From: an uncultured Ruminococcus sp.
GTDB taxonomy: Bacteria > Bacillota > Clostridia > Oscillospirales > Ruminococcaceae
Assembly: GCA_946413815.1 (NCBI GenBank)
Contig: CAMKMD010000021.1
Coordinates: forward strand, 1 to 54,341
DNA: 54,341 nucleotides
Direction: 5' to 3'
How positions within the stretch are numbered: the stretch's first letter is position 1; every line of letters begins with the position of its first letter. The translations under genes were made by a program, and so were the position numbers. The notes below the pieces were generated by a model. It had not been told where the DNA came from, did not search any database, and saw only the letters and a list, made by a program, of their open reading frames with translations. Positions 7,747 to 18,600 of the stretch are shown piece by piece.

Positions 7747-9513
7747 ATGAAAAAGATGATGAGAAGACTGACCGCGCTTATAAGCTGTGCAGCAATGATG
7801 ATCAATGTATACACACCTTCTGCAATTGCAATGGACAGAGGGGAAATCAGGGAGCAGCTGATAGCAAGACTTTATCAGAGCAGCGGCACAGTGAGCTGCG
7901 ACTTTGACAGCTACAAAAACACCAGCGGCCGACATGAAGGTATCGATTTCACTAAGTCTGCCGGAGCTACCGTGTATTCACTTATTGACGGAGAAGTCGT
8001 AAATGTTGCAGTAGCTTCAGGTGGACTCAGCACAATCGCTATCTATGACAGCGCAAACGACAAGACTGTAGTCTACCTGCATACAGCTAATATCCTTGTA
8101 AGTACAGGTCAGCACGTTTCATGCGGACAGGCTGTAGCACATGAGAGCAATGCAGGAGCTACTGCTGCACACACTCATGTTGAAGTGCGTGACGGACTCA
8201 GAACAGCTGCGGCAAAGAGTGTAGGCGACTATACCCTTGAGAACGAGGATCCCTATCCCTACTGGGAGCTTGTACTGACAGGCGAGCAGCCGGTGAATAT
8301 CGAGTCATATCTCTTCAATGCCGATTTCTATTACAGCAAGTACACCGATCTCAGGAACGCATTCGGAGATAACAATGATGCACTGTATGAACACTGGAGA
8401 AACAACGGTATATCAGAGGGACGTGCCGCAAGCGTCTTCCTTGACCTCGGCTACTATGTAGACAGATATCCCGACCTTGCCGCTGCTTTCGGTGACGACT
8501 ATTCAGCCGCCTACGATCATTTCCTCAGCCACGGATGTGAGGAAGCACGCGCCACATCACTGGTATACGACGGCGTTTACTACCGCGACCACAATCCCGA
8601 TCTTGCAGGATTTTCAGGCACAGATCTTTTCCTCCACTTTGTAAATCACGGAGTCTACGAGGGCAGACAGGCTTCGGCTGAATTCGATCCCGCATACTAC
8701 CGCGCCATGAATCCCGACCTTGATACTGCCTACGGCGATAACTGGTATAACTACTATTTCCACTATCTGGCGTTCGGCCATGATGAGGGCAGGAAATGTG
8801 TCGGCGCTATAAAATCTGTTGATATCAGTAATGTGACCTCGTCAGGATATACTGTTACTGTCAGGGTGGTTGACCAGAACAGAGTCGCCAAGGTTTGCGT
8901 GCCTGTATGGACTCAGGGAAGTGCCACAACTGACGCCAAGGCACAGGATGATCTCGCCGCTGACTGGCAGACACGTAATATAGCTAAACTCACCGGAACA
9001 AATACCTATACATTCAACGTAAAGACCTCCGACCACAAGAACGAGTCAGGCAAGTACTGCAATGACGTCTATGTATTCGAGGGCAGCGAGATACTTGACA
9101 GATGGTGCATAGAGACAGGACACCGCACCTACGCCAATGTTCCTGCAGCACCTACGCCTGAACCTGCAACAACTGCGGCAAAGCCTGTCACCACGACCAA
9201 GGCAGCCACCAAACCTGCTACAGTTACCACAACTACAGCCGCGCCCACAATGCCGCCAGCAACAACACAGAAGCCCACCGAAGCCCCGACTGCAGCGGTT
9301 ATAACGGAAGCAATACAGGAAACATCAGGCGACGCCAACGGCGACGGAAGAGTCAACGTAGCCGATGCAGTGGCAGTCCTCCAGTATGTTGCCAATAAGT
9401 CAAAGTATTCACTTACGGAGCAGGGCGAGGCTAATGCGGACTGCGACGGAGTCAAGGGCATCACCGGCGGAGATGCGATTTATATTCAGAAGCTCGATGC
9501 GGGGATACTCTAA
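7747..9513 (+). CDS. Secreted M23 metallopeptidase with cell-wall repeats and dockerin
   Basis: A 588-residue protein exported by a signal peptide (about 1-29). The M23 LytM-type endopeptidase domain shows its zinc ligands: His63 and Asp67 (RHEGIDF) and His144 in HTH, with His112/His142 for catalysis. It cuts peptidoglycan cross-bridges. Residues about 185-360 are four roughly 43-residue repeats of the form YY..YPDL..AFG.D...Y.HF...G..EGR. A GBS Bsp-like domain follows (about 360-455), then a Thr/Pro/Ala linker and a C-terminal dockerin (about 527-588; [15 protein letters not shown]... and ADCDGVKGITGGDA). The dockerin should anchor it to a cohesin scaffold at the surface. Its tail is nearly shared with the amidase at 35126-37117. 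Confidence 0.9.
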   Translation: MKKMMRRLTALISCAAMMINVYTPSAIAMDRGEIREQLIARLYQSSGTVSCDFDSYKNTSGRHEGIDFTKSAGATVYSLIDGEVVNVAVASGGLSTIAIYDSANDKTVVYLHTANILVSTGQHVSCGQAVAHESNAGATAAHTHVEVRDGLRTAAAKSVGDYTLENEDPYPYWELVLTGEQPVNIESYLFNADFYYSKYTDLRNAFGDNNDALYEHWRNNGISEGRAASVFLDLGYYVDRYPDLAAAFGDDYSAAYDHFLSHGCEEARATSLVYDGVYYRDHNPDLAGFSGTDLFLHFVNHGVYEGRQASAEFDPAYYRAMNPDLDTAYGDNWYNYYFHYLAFGHDEGRKCVGAIKSVDISNVTSSGYTVTVRVVDQNRVAKVCVPVWTQGSATTDAKAQDDLAADWQTRNIAKLTGTNTYTFNVKTSDHKNESGKYCNDVYVFEGSEILDRWCIETGHRTYANVPAAPTPEPATTAAKPVTTTKAATKPATVTTTTAAPTMPPATTQKPTEAPTAAVITEAIQETSGDANGDGRVNVADAVAVLQYVANKSKYSLTEQGEANADCDGVKGITGGDAIYIQKLDAGIL

Positions 9514-9544
9514 GAGGATATACAAGTGAACATTAAAACAGGAG

Positions 9545-9570
9545 AGCCGCTTTATGCGGCTTTCTGTCTT
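9545..9570 (+). terminator. Terminator of the M23-dockerin gene
   Basis: AGCCGC/GCGGCT with a TTTAT loop (9545-9561), followed by a T-rich run. Confidence 0.75.
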
Positions 9571-9635
9571 AATGCCATGATTTGATAAAGTAAAATTGTT
9601 AGAAAAAACTGGCAGTGAAAAACCTGCATAAACTG

Positions 9636-9671
9636 AAAAAAGCCGTATGCATGAAAATCCATGCATACGGC
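9636..9671 (-). terminator. Terminator of the giant RCC1/LRR dockerin gene
   Basis: A 12-bp perfect stem, GCCGTATGCATG (9642-9653) with its complement (9660-9671). On the minus strand it is followed by six T. Confidence 0.9.
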
Positions 9672-9687
9672 ATTGTTATTAAATCAG

Positions 9688-12600
9688 TCAGGCTGTCTTT
9701 GCAAAGTACTCCTCCGCACTGTCACTTCCGCCTGTGGAAACGTAGGCATAGTATTCAAGTATGAGCGAAGCATCGCTTGAATCCACAAGTCCGTCGCCGT
9801 TGATATCGGCTACAGCCTTAGTCTCTTCGGGAACATCTCCGCCGCCGGTGGATACCTGCGCGTAGATCATAAGTATCTCTGAGGCGTCTGAGGAGTCTAC
9901 AACACCGTCGCTGTTGAGATCACCGATCGATGTTGTCTGTGTCTCCTGTCCCCTGTCGGTGGTGACAGTAGTATCTGTAGCAGAGCCTTCCACTGCTGTT
10001 GTTGGAGTTACAGCAGTGGTCGATACTGCCTTGGTGATTGTTGTAGTGAGTTCGGTCACCGTTGTAGTTGCCTTCTTTGTCGCAGAAGTAGCAGCCATGG
10101 TAGTTGTTGTTGCTGTTGCCTTAGTAGTTATAACTGACGCTGTTGTTGCGGGCTTTGACGCAACGGACTTCGTTGTAGTCGTCGTTTTAGCCGTAGCCAC
10201 CGTGGTTGTTGTAGTCGCAGGCTTTGTTTCAGCTGCCGTAGTGGTAGTGGTAACAGGCTTCTCCGTAGCTGTTGTCGCGGGTGTTGTCTCCTTAGGATCG
10301 TACTTTTCTCCGCTTATTGGCTCAGGAGCAATAACATATTCGCCCATACCTACCACGAATACCTCAGCCTCTTCATCGGAGTCTGACGGGATGAAGTCTG
10401 CCCTGACTTCACCGTTTACGTCAGCAGTATACTGGCCAATGTAGAGCAGGTTCTGAATGCTGAGAGGTATTTCGTCCACGCGGGAGCGCATACAGTACAG
10501 ATTATACACGTTATCGGGAATGAGACCTTCAAACTTAACATTCAGCATTCCTGTATCGTCGGCAACCTCGGAAACAGGGCTTGTTATGTCAGCGTCTGAT
10601 AGACGAGGTGCCTGTGCACTTATAGATACATTTTCTGAGTTGATGAACGTGTCAGATACAGTTTTGACCACAAGTTCAGAATTCTTGAATATGTTCTCAC
10701 TATAATTGAAGTGTACTGTAATGAAATGCAACCTGGTGTTATCTTTACCCTTGATAATAGCATTCCATTGTTCCTCGGTACCGGGATAATAAATATCTCT
10801 GAGATTGTAACAATCCATGAAAATGTTTTCGCCAAATTCTTTTACACTGAGAGGAATATACAGAGAGCTAAGATACCTCATATTGGCAAAAGCAAAGTTT
10901 TCGATTCTTGTTACAGTATCTGGGATTTCATATTCTTCAGCGCCTCTGAAAACCTTTGATCCTACGTGTATCAGCCTGTTATTTACGATTATTACAATTG
11001 GCTCATCTTTGCTTTTCACATGCTCTTGCCTGAGCCATTCTGGTCCGAATGAATTCTTATCAAAATGCTCTATATTTGTAGGAATATTAACAGGAGCGAG
11101 ATTTGAACAACGCAGAAAAGGATCTTTTCCTATGCTTTTTATACTATCCGGAAGAAAAACATTAGTTAATGAGCTGCAATTCTCAAATGCATAATCGCCG
11201 ATACTGGTAACACTATCAGGAATCGTTATAGAAGAAAGGTTTCCACAGCTTTGGAATGCATAGTTTCCGATACTTGTAACTCCGTAAGGTATCGTTACTG
11301 TTATTACTGGCGATTCGTTATAGGAAGAATTGTTCCCGGCGAAAGCATAGTCGCCTATTCTTGTCACTCCTTCCGGGATAGTGATATTACCGGAGCAGTT
11401 CTTACCGTCGATAAGTATTCCGTTTACTATGATAAACGGACTTTCCTTTAGCCTTGCTTCCTGCCAAGGTGTTCCGTAAAAGGCATCCTGTCCAATCTTT
11501 TCCACACTGTCCGGTATTGTTACAGATGAAAGATTTTTACATCCTTTAAAAGCTTCTTCCTCAATACAGGTAACACTGGAAGGTATTGTAACTGAGCAGA
11601 GCGGTGTGCTGGATAATCTATTCTGAAAATCCCATTCATAATCTTTATAATGCTCGAATGCTCGTTTTCCAATCTTTCGGACATTATCAGGTACAACAAC
11701 GTTTTCCGGGCAATTATATACATCAAACAGAATCCCGTTTACTATCACAAAACCGTTATTTTTTCTGATTTCTTCCTGCCATTTTGTCCCACCAAATGCT
11801 TCGTATCCGATATCTACTACACTTCCAGGAACTTCAATTGAGGAAAGATTATCACAATCATAAAAAGCCTCATTTCCGATTGATGTAACACTACCAGGGA
11901 TAGAAATACATGTCAGGTTGTCGCAGTTTTCAAATGCAGATATGCCTATTCTCGTTACAGTATCCGGTATCATAACAGAACTGATTTCTGACTGATTTAT
12001 GAATGCTTCATCTGCTATTTCTGTGACTCCTTCAGGTATAACAACATCTCCGGTGCAATTGTGTCCGTCCACGACAACGTTGTCTATGATGATCAGATTG
12101 TTATCACGGTCCGGCATATGAACTCTTGCAGGATACCCGATACCTTCCCTATAAGGTGAAAGCTCGTTTCCTATGTAATTGGAAAATTCATCTCCCCACA
12201 TAAGGAGTTCTCCGTCATCGGTTATTACAGATCTGAGATTCCTGAAATTGCTGAATTCAACATCTATGACACCCTCCATTGTTTTTTGAGGAGCATCGCT
12301 TGCTATCTTAGAGATGTCGTAGTTATGACCGTAATAAAAATTACCCCATGTGAAAAGCTTTCCGTTACCGGTAACGGCTCCGCCACTGTATTCGTCCATG
12401 GATACGGATACAACATTGCCAAGTATCTTGAAGGGTGTTGGATAGTCATGTCCTGAAAAACCGTCGATTCCTAATTGTGAAAGTCGATTATCTCCCCATG
12501 TATAAAGATTTCCGTATTTATCGATAGCAGCACTGGTATTTTTTCCAAGGCTGACAGAAGTCATATTTTCTCTTATCTTTATAGGCACAAGACTTTCTTC

Positions 12601-15288
12601 ATATGTGCCGTTGCCAAGCTGACCTTGCTCATTATTGCCCCATGTATACAAACTGCCGTCTTTTGTTATTGCTGCTCCGTGCCCCCATCCAAGACTGACT
12701 GACGCTACATTATCCATGATTTTTGTCGGTGTACTGCAGTTCTCTTTTGAGCCGTTACCAAGCTGCCCGTGTTCATTATAACCCCATGTGTATAAGCTTC
12801 CATCTTTGGTTATAGCGGCAACATTACAGTATCCTAATTCGACAGATGCAACATTATTCATTACCAGAGCAGGAACTTCATAGCCTGTATTATCATCATA
12901 TTCAAAGTAATGTATACTCTCGCCTTCACTACCGGTGAACGCACCTTGTATGTATAAACCACCATCCTTACTGATGATTGCAATATTATTATCGAAAACA
13001 CTTACAGATTCAACATTATCCTTAAATTTTAAAGGATAACCAGTTACATTCTGATTGACAATGTATAAACTATCATCTTCCGTTATGATAAATGGAGAAT
13101 AAGTGACAGCAACCTTCTTGACTTTTATTTCATTATCGTCATCATCCTGTTTAGTATGATCTCTATAATACTTTTCCTGGAATTTTGTATACTTGAATTC
13201 AACGGTATTGCGTCTGCCGTAGTGTGGAATACTTGTCGTTTCATCATCATCATCAAGTTTACACTGTATTTTGTATGTTCCGTCCGGCCAGTATTCTTTT
13301 ATAACACCATCTTCATTTGTAGAAAGCGTCTGTGTTTTATTGTCCCCATCTGTAACAATGACCTCAGCACCCTGTACAGGATCGCCATTTTCTGTCACAT
13401 AGATATCGATACGGTAGTCCTGATGAGGGCATTTCTTTAATCCGAAGTCGCCATAAGTGGCGGAATAGTAATAATCTGTGATCTTGCAATCCGGATCATG
13501 TTTGAGAATCTCGGACGCTGATGTACTGAGTTTCAGCTTTCCGCCTAAGATCTCGCCAAGGCCTGCACTTACCTTCAGATCGGCACTGAAATATAGTGTT
13601 CCCTGATGACAGTTTGCACAAGTGTGCCGGCTTAGTGAATTATCATCATTATGCGTGCTTATAATAGTGCTTTTGGCTTTGATTCCGCCGTATCCTTCAA
13701 GCTCAAACCCAATCTTATCTGAACCGGACAGTATATAAGCCTCCACTCCGGCATACAGCCCGATGAATCCTTCCGCCCTTATTTTTAATTCAGGATCGGT
13801 AAGATTAGCGTCAAGGATATGATTAACGAATAAACTCTGAGGAGAGATGCCATCACGGTACAGTATCGCCTCTCTCTTATCTGTAATAGATATATTGCTG
13901 AAATTTACCTCTAATTTCCCCTTAAACTGTAATCCAACACCAACAAGAGCAACAAACTTGCTCTTGGAATAAGTCATGCCTACTAAGATCAGCTTGCCAT
14001 CAGCTTCAAAACCCATACCGCCTGATAGCTCCGACGTGATATCAGTTTTAAGGCTGCTGTAGTCTTGTCCGCAATCACTTCCGAAAACCTCGATGGAAAG
14101 CGTTCCTGAGACCTTGATCTTCAGATCTACAAATCCGTTAACTTTTCCATAGAATTTACCGTTTCCGTAGCCATTGCCAAGGTATTTTGATCTGTCAAGC
14201 TGATCCTTCTTTTCCTGATCATCTGTTTCCTGGTTTTCATTATTAGCCTTGAGAGATCCGTTTTTCCATGTAAAATTATATGCGATCGGTATTTCATACG
14301 GCTCACTCTCAGCCTTGCTTAATACTCTGCCGGAGTAGGGATCTATAGCTGCGGGAGTTTCATTCGTTTCCGGTCCGAGATATGTCACGCCTTCGCCGTA
14401 GGTCTCTCCGATCTCTGCATCGGGCGTGCCCTGCATAGTCTCCTGTATCCTGTACACTGAGAATGCATCCGAAAGCTTCATATCATCAGCTGCGACTATC
14501 CTGACATCAGTACCGCTGACAGTGATGCTCTTCACTGTGAAAGCCAGTATCTCATCCGGCAGTCCGTAGTAGACCACATCGCCCTTTTTAAGCGATGTGA
14601 GCTGCTCGTCCGCATTTGTGAAGCAGTAGATATTTCCGTCTGACTTCTCCACGTCCATGATGTTGTGAATGCCGTCATAGTCGATGGCTACGGTGTCATC
14701 CTGCAGGACAAGGAAGCTGTTGTCGGATTCCTCGTCCAGACGGACAACAAGCTCCTGATCGTAGTCATCCGGCTTTGCATTTCTGACCTCTGTGATGCTT
14801 TCTGTGTAGTAATTCGTAGAGTACTCCTTTGAAATCGGGGCATAACCGAGACCGATAAGGTATGCCTTCACAAGGAAGTATTCCGGTACATTCTCTGGCA
14901 TATCGAGTGTGCAGGTCTGCTCATATTCTGCTCCCTCGTCATAGACAGGCCTTACGGCTGCACTGACGCTTGAATACATCCTCTTACCGTCATCCGAATA
15001 GAATGCGACTACAAGGTCGCAGCCGACCTCAGTGTGATAGCTGACCACAGCCTTGCCGTCCTCTATAACGACCTTTGATACGCTGTTCGGATTGCTGTCA
15101 GCTTCTCCTTCGTCATCGGCGGTATCGAGAATCATGTCACTGAGGGCGTTGCCGCCCTGAACCTCTGTTTCATTCACGATCTGCCCAGTATCGGCCGTCT
15201 CCTCAGCACTTACCGTCACTGGTGCTGTCAGCGTACCGATGCTTATCACTGCTGCTGTGATGAACGATATTATCCTTCTGAACCCCAT
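9688..15288 (-). CDS. Giant secreted RCC1 / BspA-type LRR dockerin protein
   Basis: An 1866-residue protein with a signal peptide (1-28). The N-terminal 600 residues are beta-rich and unassigned. About 620-690 is a carboxypeptidase-regulatory/Cna-B-like fold (VTENGDPVQGAEVIVTDGDN). About 735-1040 contains RCC1 repeats (GSLYTWGYNEHGQLGNG and similar). About 1070-1560 contains BspA-type LRR_5 repeats (SVTIPDSVEKIGQDAFYG). A long Thr/Ala linker (about 1650-1775) leads to a dockerin with GDLNSDGVVDSSDAS and ADINGDGLVDSSDAS. No catalytic domain is visible, so adhesion or binding on the cell surface is the likely role. The dockerin belongs to a different sequence group (SSDAS) from the hydrolases (NVADAV), so it may pair with another cohesin. 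Start has AAGGACGG upstream. Confidence 0.9.
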   Translation of the reverse strand: MGFRRIISFITAAVISIGTLTAPVTVSAEETADTGQIVNETEVQGGNALSDMILDTADDEGEADSNPNSVSKVVIEDGKAVVSYHTEVGCDLVVAFYSDDGKRMYSSVSAAVRPVYDEGAEYEQTCTLDMPENVPEYFLVKAYLIGLGYAPISKEYSTNYYTESITEVRNAKPDDYDQELVVRLDEESDNSFLVLQDDTVAIDYDGIHNIMDVEKSDGNIYCFTNADEQLTSLKKGDVVYYGLPDEILAFTVKSITVSGTDVRIVAADDMKLSDAFSVYRIQETMQGTPDAEIGETYGEGVTYLGPETNETPAAIDPYSGRVLSKAESEPYEIPIAYNFTWKNGSLKANNENQETDDQEKKDQLDRSKYLGNGYGNGKFYGKVNGFVDLKIKVSGTLSIEVFGSDCGQDYSSLKTDITSELSGGMGFEADGKLILVGMTYSKSKFVALVGVGLQFKGKLEVNFSNISITDKREAILYRDGISPQSLFVNHILDANLTDPELKIRAEGFIGLYAGVEAYILSGSDKIGFELEGYGGIKAKSTIISTHNDDNSLSRHTCANCHQGTLYFSADLKVSAGLGEILGGKLKLSTSASEILKHDPDCKITDYYYSATYGDFGLKKCPHQDYRIDIYVTENGDPVQGAEVIVTDGDNKTQTLSTNEDGVIKEYWPDGTYKIQCKLDDDDETTSIPHYGRRNTVEFKYTKFQEKYYRDHTKQDDDDNEIKVKKVAVTYSPFIITEDDSLYIVNQNVTGYPLKFKDNVESVSVFDNNIAIISKDGGLYIQGAFTGSEGESIHYFEYDDNTGYEVPALVMNNVASVELGYCNVAAITKDGSLYTWGYNEHGQLGNGSKENCSTPTKIMDNVASVSLGWGHGAAITKDGSLYTWGNNEQGQLGNGTYEESLVPIKIRENMTSVSLGKNTSAAIDKYGNLYTWGDNRLSQLGIDGFSGHDYPTPFKILGNVVSVSMDEYSGGAVTGNGKLFTWGNFYYGHNYDISKIASDAPQKTMEGVIDVEFSNFRNLRSVITDDGELLMWGDEFSNYIGNELSPYREGIGYPARVHMPDRDNNLIIIDNVVVDGHNCTGDVVIPEGVTEIADEAFINQSEISSVMIPDTVTRIGISAFENCDNLTCISIPGSVTSIGNEAFYDCDNLSSIEVPGSVVDIGYEAFGGTKWQEEIRKNNGFVIVNGILFDVYNCPENVVVPDNVRKIGKRAFEHYKDYEWDFQNRLSSTPLCSVTIPSSVTCIEEEAFKGCKNLSSVTIPDSVEKIGQDAFYGTPWQEARLKESPFIIVNGILIDGKNCSGNITIPEGVTRIGDYAFAGNNSSYNESPVITVTIPYGVTSIGNYAFQSCGNLSSITIPDSVTSIGDYAFENCSSLTNVFLPDSIKSIGKDPFLRCSNLAPVNIPTNIEHFDKNSFGPEWLRQEHVKSKDEPIVIIVNNRLIHVGSKVFRGAEEYEIPDTVTRIENFAFANMRYLSSLYIPLSVKEFGENIFMDCYNLRDIYYPGTEEQWNAIIKGKDNTRLHFITVHFNYSENIFKNSELVVKTVSDTFINSENVSISAQAPRLSDADITSPVSEVADDTGMLNVKFEGLIPDNVYNLYCMRSRVDEIPLSIQNLLYIGQYTADVNGEVRADFIPSDSDEEAEVFVVGMGEYVIAPEPISGEKYDPKETTPATTATEKPVTTTTTAAETKPATTTTTVATAKTTTTTKSVASKPATTASVITTKATATTTTMAATSATKKATTTVTELTTTITKAVSTTAVTPTTAVEGSATDTTVTTDRGQETQTTSIGDLNSDGVVDSSDASEILMIYAQVSTGGGDVPEETKAVADINGDGLVDSSDASLILEYYAYVSTGGSDSAEEYFAKTA

Positions 15289-15333
15289 ATAAACCGTCCT
15301 TTCTGTGTGTTGCTTTAAGGAAAGCCTTGATGA

Positions 15334-15366
15334 TTATATTTTAACATATTGAAAGGGGACAGTCAA
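15334..15366 (-). promoter_or_regulatory. Probable promoter of the RCC1/LRR gene
   Basis: Minus strand TTGACT (15361-15366) followed after 16 bases by TTAAAA, overlapping an AT-rich run containing TATAAT six bases further on. The -35 is good; the -10 choice is ambiguous. Confidence 0.4.
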
Positions 15367-15450
15367 GGAATATAGCGGTACTTTCTCATATGGATCAATT
15401 GTTGTGCTGAATTGACATTATGGCTTGAGCCTATGCAAAGAGTTTTACAT

Positions 15451-15474
15451 AAAAAAAGCCTCCCGAAGGAGGCT
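15451..15474 (-). terminator. Terminator following the ATPase relic
   Basis: AGCCTCC-CGAA-GGAGGCT (15457-15474), followed by a seven-T run on the minus strand. A near-identical hairpin follows the second broken ATPase copy at 45131-45157. Confidence 0.85.
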
Positions 15475-15483
15475 GAGAAAGAA

Positions 15484-15561
15484 TCAGTGGACATTGCCGT
15501 AGTGGAGCTTGTATGGTTTGAGATAGTCATCAACGCGCCCAGTAAGGATAACCGGTTCATT
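15484..15561 (-). pseudogene. C-terminal relic of a HerA/FtsK-like ATPase
   Basis: Translating the minus strand gives NEPVILTGRVDDYLKPYKLH then YGNVH and a stop. This matches the end of the intact ATPase next door (NEAIVIKGRVVDF ... YYGNVL). The homology stops abruptly at the NE, and no start codon precedes it in frame. It is a diverged remnant of another copy, not a recent duplication. The rest of the gap between the two large genes (15289-15628) holds only the promoter and terminator noted. Confidence 0.7.
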
Positions 15562-15628
15562 GCATACTGTCAAAACGCATAATTATGTAGCGAACATCAA
15601 CTGTCGTTAATAGGTGGGCTTAGAGTAT

Positions 15629-18600
15629 TTAAAGTACATTACCATAGTACCCAGGTGGATAGTGTGGCTTGGAATACTCCTCTAGAAATTTTTTGTAAAG
15701 GGGTGTGTCGATAAAATCAACAACCCTCCCTTTTATAACAATTGCTTCATTTTCTCCTGTGTCTCTGTTGTATCCGTAGAATTCAAGAATCTGATCTCCG
15801 GGGTTGAAGCTATTGACACCAGCGGCAGCGGCGTTACTGTATCCAAGCATCTGAGCCACGCGATCCGCAGATTTGCCAGGCCGGCAGTAACTCTTGATGT
15901 TAGCCTGCTTTAAGACGTCAAGGTTTGAACTACCCTGGTTGAAGTAATCCTGCGTGGCTCCTATAAGTGCATTGTGGAACTTGCGGCCTTGTTTTACTAT
16001 CGTCTGAAGTGGTGAACCTGTACTGAAGTCCTGATCAATAAGCTCGTCTATTGCAATGGATAGAAAGCCATTATCATGTGACATCTGCCAGCTGAAGAGA
16101 CTTCCGACCATCATGTCCAGGAGCTGGTGGTTGCTGTCACCGACCTCATTTCCGAGGTCGATAACGATTATCTTACGTCCCTGCAAGAACAGGTCATCCC
16201 AGGTCTGCTCCTCATATCCTATCTCTCCGATATCGTCAAGTACTGACTGAACGCAGTCAGCTACCTCAGCGCCGAATCCAGGTACTTCTTCCAGTTTTGA
16301 ACAGAGGTCATTAAGGTCGATTGTGTATTCCTTGTTCTTGAGATATTCGGATAAGAAGCCTTTCAGTTTGCGTGAGGTACTCTTGTCGAGAGAGCCAGCA
16401 GCCGCTCTTAGAACGCTGTATATTGCTCTCTTTTTATCTGGAAGGGTTTCACATCCTCTCAGCGACCCGAGATCAACAGGAATCATATCCTTTCCAGCAC
16501 CGACGTTGATGAACTTGAAGAGCTTCTCAACTACTTCCGTTGGGAGCATTTTCAGAAGCTTTTCCTTTGTGTAACTACCACTAACATCAAACACCACAAC
16601 AAGATGTCCCAACATAAACAGCATTACGATAATCTGCGCAATAGCCCAGCTTTTTCCGCTTCCTGTTCTACCGGTACCGAAGTAAATATTGCTCTCTTCG
16701 GCGGAATAGCGGAGCATCTTTCCTGCATATCTTCCGTCAGCCGTTTTGATAAGCGGCAGGAAACCTTCGGGTATCTCATCGTACTTGAAAAGGAACGCTT
16801 CTTTGTCGATCAGTTCGAAACGTTGACGGTTTTCAGGTGTGATCAGATCAAAACTGATTGCGTGTGAATACAAGGTGTGTATGCTTCCCTCAGCGTTTAT
16901 GGTGTGTAACCTGTGACACTTGCTGTTGTGCTCATTTACGTGGAGATATCCTTCATTGAACAGAGCGGTTGTTAGTGAGTCTGAATCATGGACGCTGTTC
17001 ATTCCGTTCTTAATTATAAGGAAATTCTCATCAGGCTCGATGTATATACGGCTGTTGACTCTATCGACGATGAGCATATGTTTTCCGATGTTGAATGGCG
17101 TGACTTCTTTTGGGGAGGGCTTGAGAACTATTTTGAAATAGTTGTCAGCAATCTTTTGGTTAAGTATTTTGCTGTATTCGGAGCAAACTATATCATCGAG
17201 AGTATGCATTTCATGCTGTTGATAACATATCCACTTTTCAATTTCCTTCTCAAAATCAACATGGAACAGCTGCTTATCAAATATATCGTTGCATGTACGA
17301 AGTGTAGTGGTGAGGATAATGTAACTGCTTTTCTTTGATAGTGGAATATCTTCAGGGACAGCGTTTATTACATCTACATAATGATGTCTGAAAATATTAC
17401 TGAATTTTGTTCCCTCATCTTCGATGACATATGTCAGATAATTGTCGAGTTGACGGCAGGCATTTCTGAACTGAATTGGTGTATATTTCGTTGAGTCATC
17501 ATTGAATTCTAACAGGCAGAATTTATCGTGAGGAAAATACAGATCAGCATACCTTGATACGAGTGCGATTACATGGTGAACTTCATCACCATCATTTGTG
17601 ACACCGCTGACATCATTAAGAAGAAGGTTATATCCCGCTTCACACTTTTTACGTTGATCAGCGCATAGACTGTCTATTATGACGACAACACCGTCATTTG
17701 TCCAGCAGAGATAATTATTAAGTTCTGTTATCTTAGGCCCCAAAGAAGGAACCTTATTGAAGTTTGTGTAGTGAACATTATTCAGTATTGACGATATAAG
17801 CAGAAAATCAACGTTTTCTGTCGGATGTACGACAAGAATATTATCCGGATAGACGCCGTTCATAGCAAAAAATGTTAGAAGCATACTTGATATCCTCCAT
17901 AACAGAAGAACTAGTAAAGCGTCTGCACCACTGAAAAGACTCAACAGTGACACTGGAAGAGCCTTGGTAGGCTCTATGGTAGATTGGACTGCTTCTCGAT
18001 GTTTAATAGATTTAGGCAAAAAATCTTCAATCAAATCTATATATTGTAACTTCGGATAAAAAGAAAATTTTCCGGTATGATCTTTTCTCCAGCCTTGCCC
18101 TGGGCCTATCGTAGCGTAGATAGGTTTATTCGACTTAAGATACTTGGAGATCAGACTGTAAACAAGCGGACCAGCCAATGCTTCTCCTTTAGGTGAGAGG
18201 TATGTGAGCCCCTTGATGTTGGTGAGAATACGTTTCGGCGAAAAATTATTAAATGATATAACTGCTAAATGCTTTTCACCATTTGCTGTATCGGTAGAGA
18301 ATTCTATCAGGAGAAACTTGAATTCACCCTGTTTATGGTTGAATACGGTTATATTGAAAATAATGAATGATGTGATAGGTATTATATCACGCATCCGTCC
18401 TGAATCGAAGTTAATGAAAAACCATTTACTCTCAAAGGGGTCAGATATAAAAACGCCACCTTTAAGGCGTCGCAAAAACTCAGGATTTGTGATGAGCTTA
18501 CTGGGATCAACGATTTTTGAATCGTAAATCTGTGGAATGCCGTTCTGGTCGAATTCAACTGTAATACCGATGTTCCGCATAGCATGAATTAGTTCGTTTG

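Noticed and set aside
9160..9300. Repetitive ACAAC/GCAACA tracts that look array-like
   Set aside because: They encode Thr/Ala/Pro linkers of dockerin proteins; there are no CRISPR repeats with unique spacers anywhere in the window.
9914..10444. Val-rich plus-strand frame
   Set aside because: Complement of the Thr/Ala linker of the dockerin protein; composition is purely a mirror image.
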